A stretch of DNA of 57,275 nucleotides. It comes from Bacillota bacterium (lineage in GTDB: Bacteria > Bacillota > Negativicutes > Sporomusales > Sporomusaceae). Shown here piece by piece: positions 42,629-51,542 of this stretch (the stretch's first letter is position 1; the number at the start of each line of letters is the position of its first letter). The stretch is taken from positions 1 to 57,275 of the forward strand of contig JAEZVB010000043.1 in NCBI GenBank assembly GCA_023443285.1. Reading direction: 5' to 3'. The position numbers and the translations under genes were made by a program. The notes beneath the pieces were generated by a model. It saw nothing but the letters and a program-made list of their open reading frames with translations. It was not told the origin of the DNA and did no database searches.

Positions 42629-42667
42629 TAAAAAAATCCTGCCGCCTGGGAAAGCGAGCAGGACTTT
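42629..42667 (-). terminator. Terminator after the thioesterase gene
   Basis: On the minus strand AAGTCCTGC pairs with GCAGGATT (one bulge), followed by seven T residues (42629-42635). Confidence 0.8.
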
Positions 42668-42680
42668 TTGTTATCTATTT

Positions 42681-43082
42681 CTAAAAGGAGATTTCCGCCT
42701 CTTTCCGGTATACCATTCCCTGAACTATAGCGATCAGTTCTTGTTGTTCATCAAAAATATTTACCGTATAATGACCAAGTTTATGATTGCGAGAGGTCTC
42801 ATGGGCTTCGGCAAACAAGGTTCCGGCAGTAGCGGCCTTCATATACGAGATAGTGCCGTTAACGCCCATAGCAACACGGCCATGGGAATTCGAAGCTACT
42901 GCAAAGGCAAAATCGGCCAGCGTAAAAATCGCGCCGCCATGCACGGTTTTGACTCCATTCAAGTGGTAAGGTTGGATGGACATTTTTACCTTGGCATAGC
43001 CTTTATCGGCTTCCAATAGCTCCAAACCTGTATGCTTGGCAAATTGATCATTATTAGAAAAAAACTGTTTGATTTTTTCCAT
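42681..43082 (-). CDS. PaaI-type hotdog thioesterase
   Basis: 133 residues with the PaaI/YbgC-type hotdog motif VHGGAIFTLADFAFAVASN. It should hydrolyse an acyl- or aryl-CoA thioester as a homotetramer or dimer. ATG 43082 has GGAGG 9 nt upstream; an in-frame ATG at 43124 lacks one. It is 46 nt downstream of the YitT-type gene and probably cotranscribed. Confidence 0.88.
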   Translation of the reverse strand: MEKIKQFFSNNDQFAKHTGLELLEADKGYAKVKMSIQPYHLNGVKTVHGGAIFTLADFAFAVASNSHGRVAMGVNGTISYMKAATAGTLFAEAHETSRNHKLGHYTVNIFDEQQELIAIVQGMVYRKEAEISF

Positions 43083-43128
43083 AGAAAATACCTCCGACAA
43101 TAATATAGCTCGCTTTATAGCCACAAGT

Positions 43129-43731
43129 TTAGTTGGCTAATTCCGACGTGGGAACTACTGACATAGTTCTGCTGGCGATACGGCCTTTGAAATAGCTGAT
43201 AATCATGGAAATCAGGATAACCGACAAAACAGAATAAATTCCTTTGACAACCCCGACAGAATACACTCCTGACAAAACAACGGCAAAATCCATGACAAAG
43301 GTAGTTATGCCCGGATCCCAGTTAAAACGCCGCTGCAAATACAGCATTAGAATGTTGGCTCCCCCCAGTGACGCGCCGTTCCAGAACAGATAAGAAAGAC
43401 CAAAACCAACAAACGCACCGCCGAGCAATGCTCCTATCCATTCCGGCAGGATAACATTAGGTAGCAACTGGTCAATGGCGGTTATTAGCGAAAGAATAAT
43501 TGCCGCAAATACCGTGGATAGGGTAAAATTCCACCCCATCCTAGAAATAGAGAGAATGTAGAAGGGAAGGTTGACCGCTAAAAATACAGGGGCAAACGGT
43601 ACCCCGAGCAGATAAGAAAAACCTAAGGATAAGCCTGGCACACCGCCAGTTACCAAATGCGCGTGATGCAGTGCCAAAATTCCGATACTGCAGAGAAAAC
43701 AGCCGACAATGATATTTAAGACTCTTTGCAT
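43129..43731 (-). CDS. YitT-family membrane protein
   Basis: 200 residues with about five or six membrane segments, of the YitT (DUF161-containing) family: GGVPGLSLGFSYLLGVPFAP, LGGAFVGFGLSYLFWNGASL and GGANILMLYLQRRFNWDPG. Only the membrane part is present; the C-terminal DUF2179 domain of longer YitT proteins is missing. Function is unknown. GGGAGGCG precedes the ATG, and a MerR-type promoter lies upstream. Confidence 0.82.
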   Translation of the reverse strand: MQRVLNIIVGCFLCSIGILALHHAHLVTGGVPGLSLGFSYLLGVPFAPVFLAVNLPFYILSISRMGWNFTLSTVFAAIILSLITAIDQLLPNVILPEWIGALLGGAFVGFGLSYLFWNGASLGGANILMLYLQRRFNWDPGITTFVMDFAVVLSGVYSVGVVKGIYSVLSVILISMIISYFKGRIASRTMSVVPTSELAN

Positions 43732-43750
43732 AATGAACGCCTCCCGGAAA

Positions 43751-43777
43751 ATACTGAAGCTAAGTCTGCTTCAGTAT
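43751..43777. repeat. Inverted repeat overlapping the -10 of the yitT-type promoter
   Basis: ATACTGAAGC and GCTTCAGTAT form a 10-bp perfect dyad with a 7-nt loop just inside the transcript and touching the -10 box. It could be an additional operator or an RNA hairpin near the 5' end. Confidence 0.6.
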
Positions 43778-43803
43778 AAAGCATCCAGTAACAGGAGAGT
43801 CAA
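43773..43803 (-). promoter_or_regulatory. MerR-type promoter (19-bp spacer)
   Basis: On the minus strand TTGACT (43798-43803) and TATACT (43773-43778) are separated by 19 bp, the over-long spacer typical of promoters activated by MerR proteins through DNA twisting. The -35 overlaps the stop codon of the MerR gene just upstream. The spacer carries a short dyad (TCC...GGA). Confidence 0.8.
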
Positions 43804-44618
43804 GTGCAATTTACCGGTATTTGTATCTCTGTCAAATGATTGCTTTGGTCGTGAGTTATGTATTGATTAATGATTGTCCGTTCAATGGAATCGCCGGCAA
43901 TGGTATAGCCGTTGTTTGCAATATAAGCCAGTAATTTTTTATAGTATTTGGTCGAAATGCTATGATTGCCATGGTAGCAAATACAGGCATACTGGCCGGC
44001 TGTCAGTTGTTTAAGCTTAGGGGGAGTCTCGCTAGAATCCTCCCAGATAATAAACACCGAATTGTATTCGTCAAACTTGCAGCAATATAGGTTGCTTTGT
44101 GCAACCGTCAAGCCTACTTTGCCGATAAACAAAGGGGGTTTGCTGTTAGTGCCCTGGACAAGTCTGCTCAATGCGATTTCCCACTCGGACTCAGAATGCA
44201 AGCGTTCGTGTAAGCTGAGCACTGCGCGCGCTGGAAAACTCTTCAGACAAGGTTGTCCGGTCTTGATGGCGGCAGAAGTCTCGATTTCTTCAATGCGCTT
44301 ACAAAACTGGGCATTGACTGCTTCTAGTCTGCTGATAGCGGCTGCCGTGATAGCTTGCTGTTTTTTTAATAAGTCAATAAAACTTGCAATATCACGTATT
44401 TCCAAATGCTGCTTTATCTCTTTAAGCGGCAGCCCCAATAATTTGAGATAGTTAATCGTGTTAAGCTGTTCAAACTGCTCAAGCGAGTAATACCGGTAAT
44501 TGCTGTTGGCGGCAACCTCGATGGGTTTGAATAAATCGATCTCGTCATAGTAACGCAAGGTTTTAATAGGGATATTATGCAATTTAGACATTTCGCCAAT
44601 ACTAAACCGGTTTTTCAT
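43800..44618 (-). CDS. MerR-family regulator with GyrI-like effector domain
   Basis: 272 residues. The N-terminal MerR winged helix is clear (RFSIGEMSKLHNIPIKTLRY, YDEIDLFKP, NYRYYSLEQFEQLNTI), then a coiled-coil linker (about 80-115) and a C-terminal BmrR/GyrI-like ligand domain (about 125-272). It resembles BltR/BmrR multidrug regulators. The likely target is the 19-bp-spacer promoter at its own 3' end, driving the yitT-type and thioesterase genes. It starts at an ATG with AGTGACAC upstream, a weak site. Confidence 0.87.
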   Translation of the reverse strand: MKNRFSIGEMSKLHNIPIKTLRYYDEIDLFKPIEVAANSNYRYYSLEQFEQLNTINYLKLLGLPLKEIKQHLEIRDIASFIDLLKKQQAITAAAISRLEAVNAQFCKRIEEIETSAAIKTGQPCLKSFPARAVLSLHERLHSESEWEIALSRLVQGTNSKPPLFIGKVGLTVAQSNLYCCKFDEYNSVFIIWEDSSETPPKLKQLTAGQYACICYHGNHSISTKYYKKLLAYIANNGYTIAGDSIERTIINQYITHDQSNHLTEIQIPVNCT

Positions 44619-44863
44619 AGTGTCACTCCGTATTTCATTGCATAAACATAACCATAACTACTTCTGCGGGTAAGTTTTAAGGTACTTCTATACCAGCAAA
44701 GCTATGTCCTGCTAAAAGTCTATACATGTGGTAGAAAGAATTTTGCAGGCGTGTATTAACAATAAATTGTACTATCCGGAATTTTGTGCAAATATAAAAA
44801 AGGTTTTTAGTCTGTGGTGGTGAATTTTGTAAAAATCAATCTTGCACTAACCGGAGGTTACAA

Positions 44864-47800
44864 ATGAATAAGCTGGATAAAGGGGCGCTACGGGTAACTG
44901 CAATTTATATGCTTTTAGGCGGCCTGTGGATTCTATTTTCCGATCAGCTAGTGAATATAATAGCCACTGATTCGCAAACTGCCACCAAACTGTCTACTTT
45001 TAAAGGGTGGCTGTTTATCAGCTTTACCGGTTGGCTGCTTTATGGCTTAATTTCTCAACTCCTCAAGGAAATAGCCGAAACCCAAAGGGCTTTAAATGAA
45101 AACTACCAGGCTATTTTCAATGCCGCAAACGATGGCATTTTAGTGCATGATGCCGAAACCGGAGAAATCATTGATCGGAATGCTAAGGCACTTGCAATGT
45201 ATAACCTATCTTTTGATGATAATCCAAATGACATAGAAGAAGGAATGTATCCTTACAATGACAGTGAAGTTCAGTGGCGAATAAAGCAGGCCGCAACGGG
45301 TCAGCCACAGCTATTTGAGTGTATAATCAAGCAACAAGCTGGGAAACCGCTATGGTCGGAAGTAAGCCTGAAAAGCGCAATGATTGGAGAACGAAATTGT
45401 GTATTAGCTGTTGTACGGGACATTTCGGAAAGGAAGCGGCATGAAGACATTATATATCGTCTGAACCGGCTGTATGATGTCTTGAGCCGAGTCAACCATA
45501 CATTGGTAAAAGCCCGATCCCGCCAGGAGCTTTTTCACCAAGTATGTCAAATTGCCGTAGAGCATGGTGGATTCAAACTGGCGTGGATTGGTGAACATGA
45601 TCGAGACAGTCACGCTGTGCGGCAAGTGGCTTGGGCTGGTGAACCAGCGGAGTATATAAAAAACCTTGTCATTTTTTCTGATGAAAGACCAGAAGGGCTT
45701 GGGCCTACCGGCTCGGCTGTTCGCGAAGGCAAAACTTATGTTTGTAATGATTTTTTTGCCGATTCGGCTACATCGCCTTGGCGTAATAAAGCGAAGCAGG
45801 CAGGTATTGGTTCCTCTGCCGTATTTGTATTTTATTGTGGGGGCATTGTTGCGGGAGCCTTAAATGTATATGCTTCTGAAGCTAATGTCTTTCAAGAAAA
45901 AGAAGTGGCTTTACTGGAAGAAGTAGCAGCCGCACTTTCGTTTGGCATTGCCCATTTAGAAGAGGAAGCGCAGCGCAAACGTGTGGAGGAAGCTCTGCGG
46001 GAAGTTAATGATGATCTGGAAAAGAAAGTGGAAGTCAGGACCCAGGAGCTTATGGGGATGAACGAGGAATTGATGGCCATGAATGAGGAAATGATGGTCA
46101 TGAATGAGAAAATCAATCAATCCAAAGAAGAAGCTGAACAAGCCAATAGCGCGAAAAGCGATTTTCTGGCTAAAATGAGTCACGAAATCAGAACGCCAAT
46201 TAATGCTATTGTCGGTTTGAACTACCTTATGAAAAAAACAAAGCTAACTGACAAACAGCAGGAATATGTGGAAAAGGCTACGCTATCGGCTAATAATCTC
46301 CAGTTGATTATCAACGATATTCTCGATTTCTCTAAAATTGAGGCCAATAAAGTAGTGCTTGAACATGCTGACTTTGATTTATACGAGGTCTTGCATAATA
46401 TTTCCAACATCATTAGTGTTAAGGTATATGAAAAAAATTTAAAACTGCATTTTTCAGTAGATGCTGCAGCTCCCCAATTTCTGAAGGGAGATTTCTTCCG
46501 GTTGCAGCAGATATTGTTGAATCTGGCTAACAATGCAGTGAAGTTTACTGCAGCGGGCGAGATTTCGATAGCGGTGGCAGTAGAAAAGGAGGAGGAAGGT
46601 CAGGTATTTCTAGAATTTACTGTGCAAGATACGGGCATTGGAATACCGGTAGAACAGCAAAGTGATCTATTTAAAGCATTTTCACAGATAGACACGTCTA
46701 CAACCAGAAAATATGGCGGAACCGGGTTGGGACTTGCCATTTGTAAGACCTTAATTGAGCTTATGGGCGGTACAATACAAGTTGTAAGTGAACCGGGAAG
46801 GGGGAGCCGCTTTCGCTTTACTTTACCCTTTGTGTATTGTAGGGATCATAAATTGGTAACAACGATTGCTCCAAACTTGCAGTTTCTTCGTATTTTATTG
46901 GTATGCAGTAATTTGGAAATGCGGCGTGTTTTGCAAAACCAGGTAGAGCAATTTGGTTTTATTTGCAGTGTATTTGAATCAGGAGTACAGGCTATAGAAA
47001 GCATTGGTGAAGCGCGCAGGTATGATCTGATTTTCATTGACCAGAGGCTGCATGATATGGATGGCAGACAGACAGCTGAGCGCATCAGAGAAGAAACCGG
47101 TTTGAGTGTGCCAATTATTATGCTAGTAAGCGCTTATCGGGAAGGTGAACTGCAAAGCCCGGTAAAAATTGATTCGGCAGGGTTCAACGGTATTCTCTAT
47201 TACCCGGTTGGTCAGTCGCAGCTTTATAATGTGATTGTTAAACAATTTGAGTCAGTATTACTTGGAGAAGACGGTAAGCCTGTAGATGTAGAGCGGCATA
47301 ATCGCTTTTTAGCACTCAAGCATACAAGGGTTCTTCTTGTGGAAGACAATGAGATAAATCAGCAGGTAGCTAAGGATATTTTGGAAGATGCAGAGATTGT
47401 TGTTGATATTGCGCAAGATGGCAGTAAGGCAGTGGATTTGGTTGCGGTTAGGCAATATGATATCGTACTGATGGATATCCAGATGCCGGTGATGGATGGA
47501 TATGAAGCGGCAAAAAGAATAAGGGATTTTCCGCATGCTCAAGAACTTCCGATCATTGCTTTGACTGCCGATGTGGTTAAAGGGGTGGATGATAAGGTGT
47601 TGGCAGCAGGCATGAATGGTTATATTACCAAACCGATAGAACCAATACAACTCCTGAGTACTCTTAAACGGTGGATGCAGAAAGAGCGGGTGAGCTATAA
47701 CCAAGAACAGGTAGAACCCGATAGGGTGATTGGCTGCGCCGGAGAAAATTTCTCGCAAAATGCTGGTACTATAACGTTACCGCTTCAACAACTGCCAGGG

Positions 47801-48370
47801 CTGAATACCGAAGCAGGCTTAGCTCGTTTACATGGTAAAACCGAAAGATACCTTGAATTGTTAGGCATCTTTCGGGAAAAGGAAGTACTGAGTTATCGGC
47901 AGATTAAAGAAGCTCTTGTGCAAGGTAATACAGCTTTGGCAATACGGTTTGCCCATACATTAAAAGGAGCCGCAGGCAATATTGGCGGAGAAGATGTTTT
48001 TCAGATAGCTGCTGCGCTTGAACAAGGGTTACGGGAGGACGCTGGTTTATCGCAGTTAGAAGAACAACTCGAAGAATTGACTGGGGCATTGAGAATAGTG
48101 GATCATTCGATTGAAATAGTGTTGCAGAATGAAAAAAATAGTGAAGAGACTATACCTACTGAGCTTACAGAAGAAATAAAAACATTGGCGACGCTAATTG
48201 AGATGAATTTAGTAGAAGCGTTTGATCTGTTTATGAAAATTTTGCCGAAGCTTGAACGGCGTTATGGGCAAGATGCCCTTGGATCGCTACGGCACGCGAT
48301 AATTAATTTCGACTGGGATGCTGCAGGCCAGCTGCTGAATAACCTAGAGAAACCATATGAAATCCAGTAA
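44864..48370 (+). CDS. Hybrid sensor histidine kinase (PAS-GAF-HisKA-HATPase-REC-REC-Hpt)
   Basis: 1168 residues. Two membrane segments (about 10-28 and 45-65) come first, then PAS (about 80-195), GAF (about 210-370), a methionine/glutamate-rich coiled coil with MNEE repeats (about 400-415), HisKA with H440 in KMSHEIRTP, HATPase (NNAVKFT, DTGIGIP, GTGLGLAI), receiver 1 (D726 in FIDQRLHDMDG), receiver 2 (D871 in LMDIQMPVMDG) and Hpt with H1031 in AHTLKGAAGN. It is built for a multistep phosphorelay. Receiver 1 departs from the usual lysine/threonine pattern and may be weak. The GGAGG site is good. Confidence 0.93.
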   Translation: MNKLDKGALRVTAIYMLLGGLWILFSDQLVNIIATDSQTATKLSTFKGWLFISFTGWLLYGLISQLLKEIAETQRALNENYQAIFNAANDGILVHDAETGEIIDRNAKALAMYNLSFDDNPNDIEEGMYPYNDSEVQWRIKQAATGQPQLFECIIKQQAGKPLWSEVSLKSAMIGERNCVLAVVRDISERKRHEDIIYRLNRLYDVLSRVNHTLVKARSRQELFHQVCQIAVEHGGFKLAWIGEHDRDSHAVRQVAWAGEPAEYIKNLVIFSDERPEGLGPTGSAVREGKTYVCNDFFADSATSPWRNKAKQAGIGSSAVFVFYCGGIVAGALNVYASEANVFQEKEVALLEEVAAALSFGIAHLEEEAQRKRVEEALREVNDDLEKKVEVRTQELMGMNEELMAMNEEMMVMNEKINQSKEEAEQANSAKSDFLAKMSHEIRTPINAIVGLNYLMKKTKLTDKQQEYVEKATLSANNLQLIINDILDFSKIEANKVVLEHADFDLYEVLHNISNIISVKVYEKNLKLHFSVDAAAPQFLKGDFFRLQQILLNLANNAVKFTAAGEISIAVAVEKEEEGQVFLEFTVQDTGIGIPVEQQSDLFKAFSQIDTSTTRKYGGTGLGLAICKTLIELMGGTIQVVSEPGRGSRFRFTLPFVYCRDHKLVTTIAPNLQFLRILLVCSNLEMRRVLQNQVEQFGFICSVFESGVQAIESIGEARRYDLIFIDQRLHDMDGRQTAERIREETGLSVPIIMLVSAYREGELQSPVKIDSAGFNGILYYPVGQSQLYNVIVKQFESVLLGEDGKPVDVERHNRFLALKHTRVLLVEDNEINQQVAKDILEDAEIVVDIAQDGSKAVDLVAVRQYDIVLMDIQMPVMDGYEAAKRIRDFPHAQELPIIALTADVVKGVDDKVLAAGMNGYITKPIEPIQLLSTLKRWMQKERVSYNQEQVEPDRVIGCAGENFSQNAGTITLPLQQLPGLNTEAGLARLHGKTERYLELLGIFREKEVLSYRQIKEALVQGNTALAIRFAHTLKGAAGNIGGEDVFQIAAALEQGLREDAGLSQLEEQLEELTGALRIVDHSIEIVLQNEKNSEETIPTELTEEIKTLATLIEMNLVEAFDLFMKILPKLERRYGQDALGSLRHAIINFDWDAAGQLLNNLEKPYEIQ

Positions 48371-48411
48371 AATTCTAAGCGGTAATACCGGGAGAGTAGG
48401 AGGTGGCGATT

Positions 48412-49485
48412 TTGGCTGGATTGAATGGATGTAAAATGCCGGAAATATTGATTATCGATGATTCGCCGGAACAGATTTATCTGGTTCATTCCCTTTTGCG
48501 GGAAGAAAACTATCAGGTCAGGGCACTAACAGAGGGCTGGAAAGTATTTGACAGCTTGGAAAAGGGACTGCCGGATTTGATACTGCTGGATGTTGTTATG
48601 CCTGAAATAAGCGGTATAACCATTTGTAAACAGCTTAAAAATGACGAAAGATACAGTTCGATACCGGTCATCTTTTTAACAAGTAGAAATGACAGTGACA
48701 GTATTGTGGAAGGTTTTTTGGCAGGGGCACAGGATTATGTATCAAAGCCGGTGAATCCCAAGGAGCTGTTAGCCCGTGTGGGTACCCACATCCATCTAAA
48801 ACAAAAGACCGACAAGCTGGAAGAAGCATACAAAGAGATAAAAATGTTTAGCCATATGGTTTCCCATGATTTGAAAGCACCGCTCTGGTCTATTCAGACA
48901 ATTTCCAAGCACCTAGAGCATGCTGATAGGCAGGAACTAGACGAAATTGTGTCCATTATGTGTGAAAAAGCGCAAGAAGCTGTAAATCTGATTGACAAAC
49001 TTTCCGAAATATCTATGATGCTCCATACTAATTTTGTTGGAGAAAGCATAGACATGCACCAATTGGTAAATGAAGTTTGTGATTTGCTAGCAGCAGAGGT
49101 TTCAACCAGAAACGTGAATTACGCTATAGGCTGTCTGCCAGTTGTGTATGGTGATGCAACACTTTTGCGGCAGGTGCTTATTAATATACTTTCTAATGCC
49201 CATAAATTTACAAGAAGCAGAGACAAAGCCGTTATTAAGGTGAATTGCCAAAAAGGCAGCAAAGAATATGTTTTTTCTATAAAGGATAATGGAGTAGGCT
49301 TTAATATCAAATATGGTGACAAACTCTTTAACATATTCCAACGGCTTCACTCTGACCAGGAATTTGAGGGGACAGGAACAGGGCTTGTTATTGTTAAAAA
49401 AATTATCGACAGGCACGGCGGACGGGTTTGGATTTCCGGCGAGGTAGATAACGGCGCTGAAATCTGCTTTACGTTACCTAGATAA
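48412..49485 (+). CDS. Receiver-histidine kinase fusion
   Basis: 357 residues: an N-terminal receiver (DDSP, phospho-acceptor D60 in LLDVVMPEISG, KPVNPKELL), then a HisKA-like helix pair with H152 in SHMVSHDLKAPLWS, and HATPase_c (NILSNAHKFT, DNGVGFNI, GTGTGLVIVKKI). It has no membrane segment, so it is cytosolic and responds to phosphorylation of its own receiver. The TTG at 48412 is 8 nt after AGTAGGAGG; a GTG at 48403 overlaps that site. It is 41 nt downstream of the hybrid kinase, probably in one unit with it. Confidence 0.9.
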   Translation: MAGLNGCKMPEILIIDDSPEQIYLVHSLLREENYQVRALTEGWKVFDSLEKGLPDLILLDVVMPEISGITICKQLKNDERYSSIPVIFLTSRNDSDSIVEGFLAGAQDYVSKPVNPKELLARVGTHIHLKQKTDKLEEAYKEIKMFSHMVSHDLKAPLWSIQTISKHLEHADRQELDEIVSIMCEKAQEAVNLIDKLSEISMMLHTNFVGESIDMHQLVNEVCDLLAAEVSTRNVNYAIGCLPVVYGDATLLRQVLINILSNAHKFTRSRDKAVIKVNCQKGSKEYVFSIKDNGVGFNIKYGDKLFNIFQRLHSDQEFEGTGTGLVIVKKIIDRHGGRVWISGEVDNGAEICFTLPR

Positions 49486-49525
49486 AGTACGGGACATTGT
49501 TTCATGTAGTGAGATTTCCGCAAGT

Positions 49526-49579
49526 TGATAAAGAGGCATTTGATAATCCGCAGATGGATTATCAAATGCCTCTTTATCA
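49526..49579. terminator. Very strong bidirectional terminator
   Basis: A 24-bp perfect stem (49526-49549 with 49556-49579) with a 6-nt loop and T/A tracts at both ends, between two convergent signalling genes. Confidence 0.92.
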
Positions 49580-49598
49580 GTATGAACGCAAAGTAATT

Positions 49599-50687
49599 TT
49601 AGGATAACGATTTCTTATAATCAGCAGGTGTCATGTGTGCGTGTGTTTTGAAAAGTTGACAAAAATAGTCTGGTGATTTATAGCCAAGCATATCACTGAT
49701 TTCATAGTTTTTATATTTGCCTGAACGGATTAAAACTTTTGCTTTCTCCATTTTTACAGTTGTAATGAAGTCTACAAAACCTTCCCCGGTTTTTTGACGA
49801 AAAAGTTTGCCTAAGTAACTACTGCTAAATCCAAAGTCATTGGCAGCAGTTTCTACATTTATTTTGGAATCTATATTTTGAATAACATATTCACATAGAC
49901 GTTTTATAACAGAGTCAGGATGATTAAGGTGAAGTTTTTCCGTAAATCCTGCAAGGTCTGTTATCGCTGCTACAAAGGATTGGATCAAGGTAGTAAGGTC
50001 TTCTATGTCCTGCAACTTGGGTTGGTCTTCCGTTTTGATTATGCGTAGGCTGGTAAGCCAAGGTTTTTCATGGAATAGCTGTTGTTTAATATTAGATAGT
50101 AGGCAATCTAATAAGATCGCTGTCTTAAAGGTTTCCTGAGAATAAAAATCAGACACTTTTAAAGCTAGTTCTTCTGCATAAAAGGAAGCTTGATTCGGGT
50201 TCTCGGTAACTAGTTTGAAAAGATGGAGCTCATCTTGTTTGGAGAGAGGAAGGCGGACACTTTCTTCCAGTTGTTTGGATATTTTTAGCTGAGAGTCTTT
50301 GTTTTTATATTTTTTATCAAGGTGAACCTGTACTCTGCTTAAAACATCGCCCAGCTTATTAGTTTCAATCGGCTTTAAAAGATAGTCAAAAGCCCCTAAT
50401 ACAATACCCTGGCGCGCATATTCAAATGTACTGTAGCCGCTTGCGATAACAACACAAAGATCTAAACCGGCCTTTCGCAATTCCTGAAGAAAGGCAATAC
50501 CATCTATTTTTGGCATTTTAATATCAATTAGGATCAGGTCAAATTGTAATTCAGCTATTTTGTGCAGTGCTTCTTGCCCATTTGTCGCTTCAGCTGCAAT
50601 GGTAAAACCATAAACAGACCAGATATTAGACTTTCTTAAGTCATATCGAATAGCTCTGTCATCATCCACAATAAGCACACGATACAT
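49599..50687 (-). CDS. AraC-type response regulator (YesN-like)
   Basis: 362 residues: an N-terminal receiver with VDDD and D55 in LIDIKMPKIDG and a lysine in LLKPIE, a central helical linker (about 125-255), and two C-terminal AraC-type HTH motifs (INVETAANDFGFSSSYLGKL, YEISDMLGYKSPDYFCQLFK). It should bind DNA upon phosphorylation. The cognate kinase may be one of the two neighbouring kinases, encoded on the opposite strand. The ATG has GGGGTGAG upstream. Confidence 0.9.
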   Translation of the reverse strand: MYRVLIVDDDRAIRYDLRKSNIWSVYGFTIAAEATNGQEALHKIAELQFDLILIDIKMPKIDGIAFLQELRKAGLDLCVVIASGYSTFEYARQGIVLGAFDYLLKPIETNKLGDVLSRVQVHLDKKYKNKDSQLKISKQLEESVRLPLSKQDELHLFKLVTENPNQASFYAEELALKVSDFYSQETFKTAILLDCLLSNIKQQLFHEKPWLTSLRIIKTEDQPKLQDIEDLTTLIQSFVAAITDLAGFTEKLHLNHPDSVIKRLCEYVIQNIDSKINVETAANDFGFSSSYLGKLFRQKTGEGFVDFITTVKMEKAKVLIRSGKYKNYEISDMLGYKSPDYFCQLFKTHAHMTPADYKKSLS

Positions 50688-50937
50688 AGTCTCACCCCAA
50701 TATATTGTTTGACTGCGTATGGTAAAAATTCTAATTATTAGGGGAAAATCATTGATTTATTATGTTTTTGCGATTATAAACATGAAGTATCATTAATACA
50801 TAAACAAACTTCAATTTGCGGTTGCTTATGCTAACTTAGCGCTTTTTTTATGTATTAGATGAAGTAAAGAATGGTTAATCCTTGATGCTATACTCATGCG
50901 CTGTAGAGAAATAATTAAATCGAGAGGAATGCCGCAA
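50688..50937. other. Divergent region between the AraC-type regulator and the REC protein
   Basis: 250 nt, AT-rich, no gene. A T7 run near 50846 after GCGC-containing sequence might be a short terminator fragment. Promoters in both directions must be here; none is strong enough to call. Confidence 0.3.
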
Positions 50938-51336
50938 ATGTATAAAAGGATAAAGTATTTGATCATCGAGGATGATGCTGCCAGTGTAAAAATAATCAAA
51001 TGGGAATTAATGCGAATGGGCTATCAAGCAGATTATAAGCATGTAGAAAATGAACAGCAAATGCGGCGACAGTTACTGGACAATAGCTTTGATGTTATCA
51101 TTTCCGATCATTATATGCCGGCGTTTAGTTCTCTGGATGCCTTGTTTATTCGCAATGAAATGGCTCCTGCTATTCCGTTTATCATACTTTCCACCAATAT
51201 ACCGGCGCATGCGCAACAAGAGGCATGTATGCGGGGGTGCAATGCAGTACTAGATAAAAACCATATAGACTTGCTGGGTGCGTTGATAGCGCAACTCGTC
51301 CCAGATTGTTCTAAAGAACAGGTATATAAATTATAG
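50938..51336 (+). CDS. Single-domain response regulator
   Basis: 132 residues with one receiver: acidic residues E11-D13, D57 in IISDHYMPAFSS, and a lysine in VLDKNHID. There is no output domain. The ATG at 50938 is 10 nt after AGAGG; an ATG at 50929 abuts the site. It lies directly upstream of a chemoreceptor gene (206 nt gap), repeating the regulator-receptor order at 36187-38644. Confidence 0.82.
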   Translation: MYKRIKYLIIEDDAASVKIIKWELMRMGYQADYKHVENEQQMRRQLLDNSFDVIISDHYMPAFSSLDALFIRNEMAPAIPFIILSTNIPAHAQQEACMRGCNAVLDKNHIDLLGALIAQLVPDCSKEQVYKL

Positions 51337-51542
51337 CATGAAAAAAGCAAGAAATTTACCAAATTTTAATATGGGACAGAAAATAATGTAAGATTCAGCC
51401 GGATTACGTAGCTAGAATAAGTGATTTTGATAAAAGGAAGGAGTGTATAAGCAGGGATAGCTCGCGAAACAACGAGAAATTCTCACAATAAACAATAGCC
51501 TGATATAGCAAGAACCTTAAGTATGTAAAAGGAGTGAATAAT

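Noticed and set aside
44640..44760. A third c-di-GMP riboswitch, from an AGCAAAGCTATG match
   Set aside because: The entry GGCAAAC strand, the GACG core context and the closing GCCAGGTTGCC are all missing.
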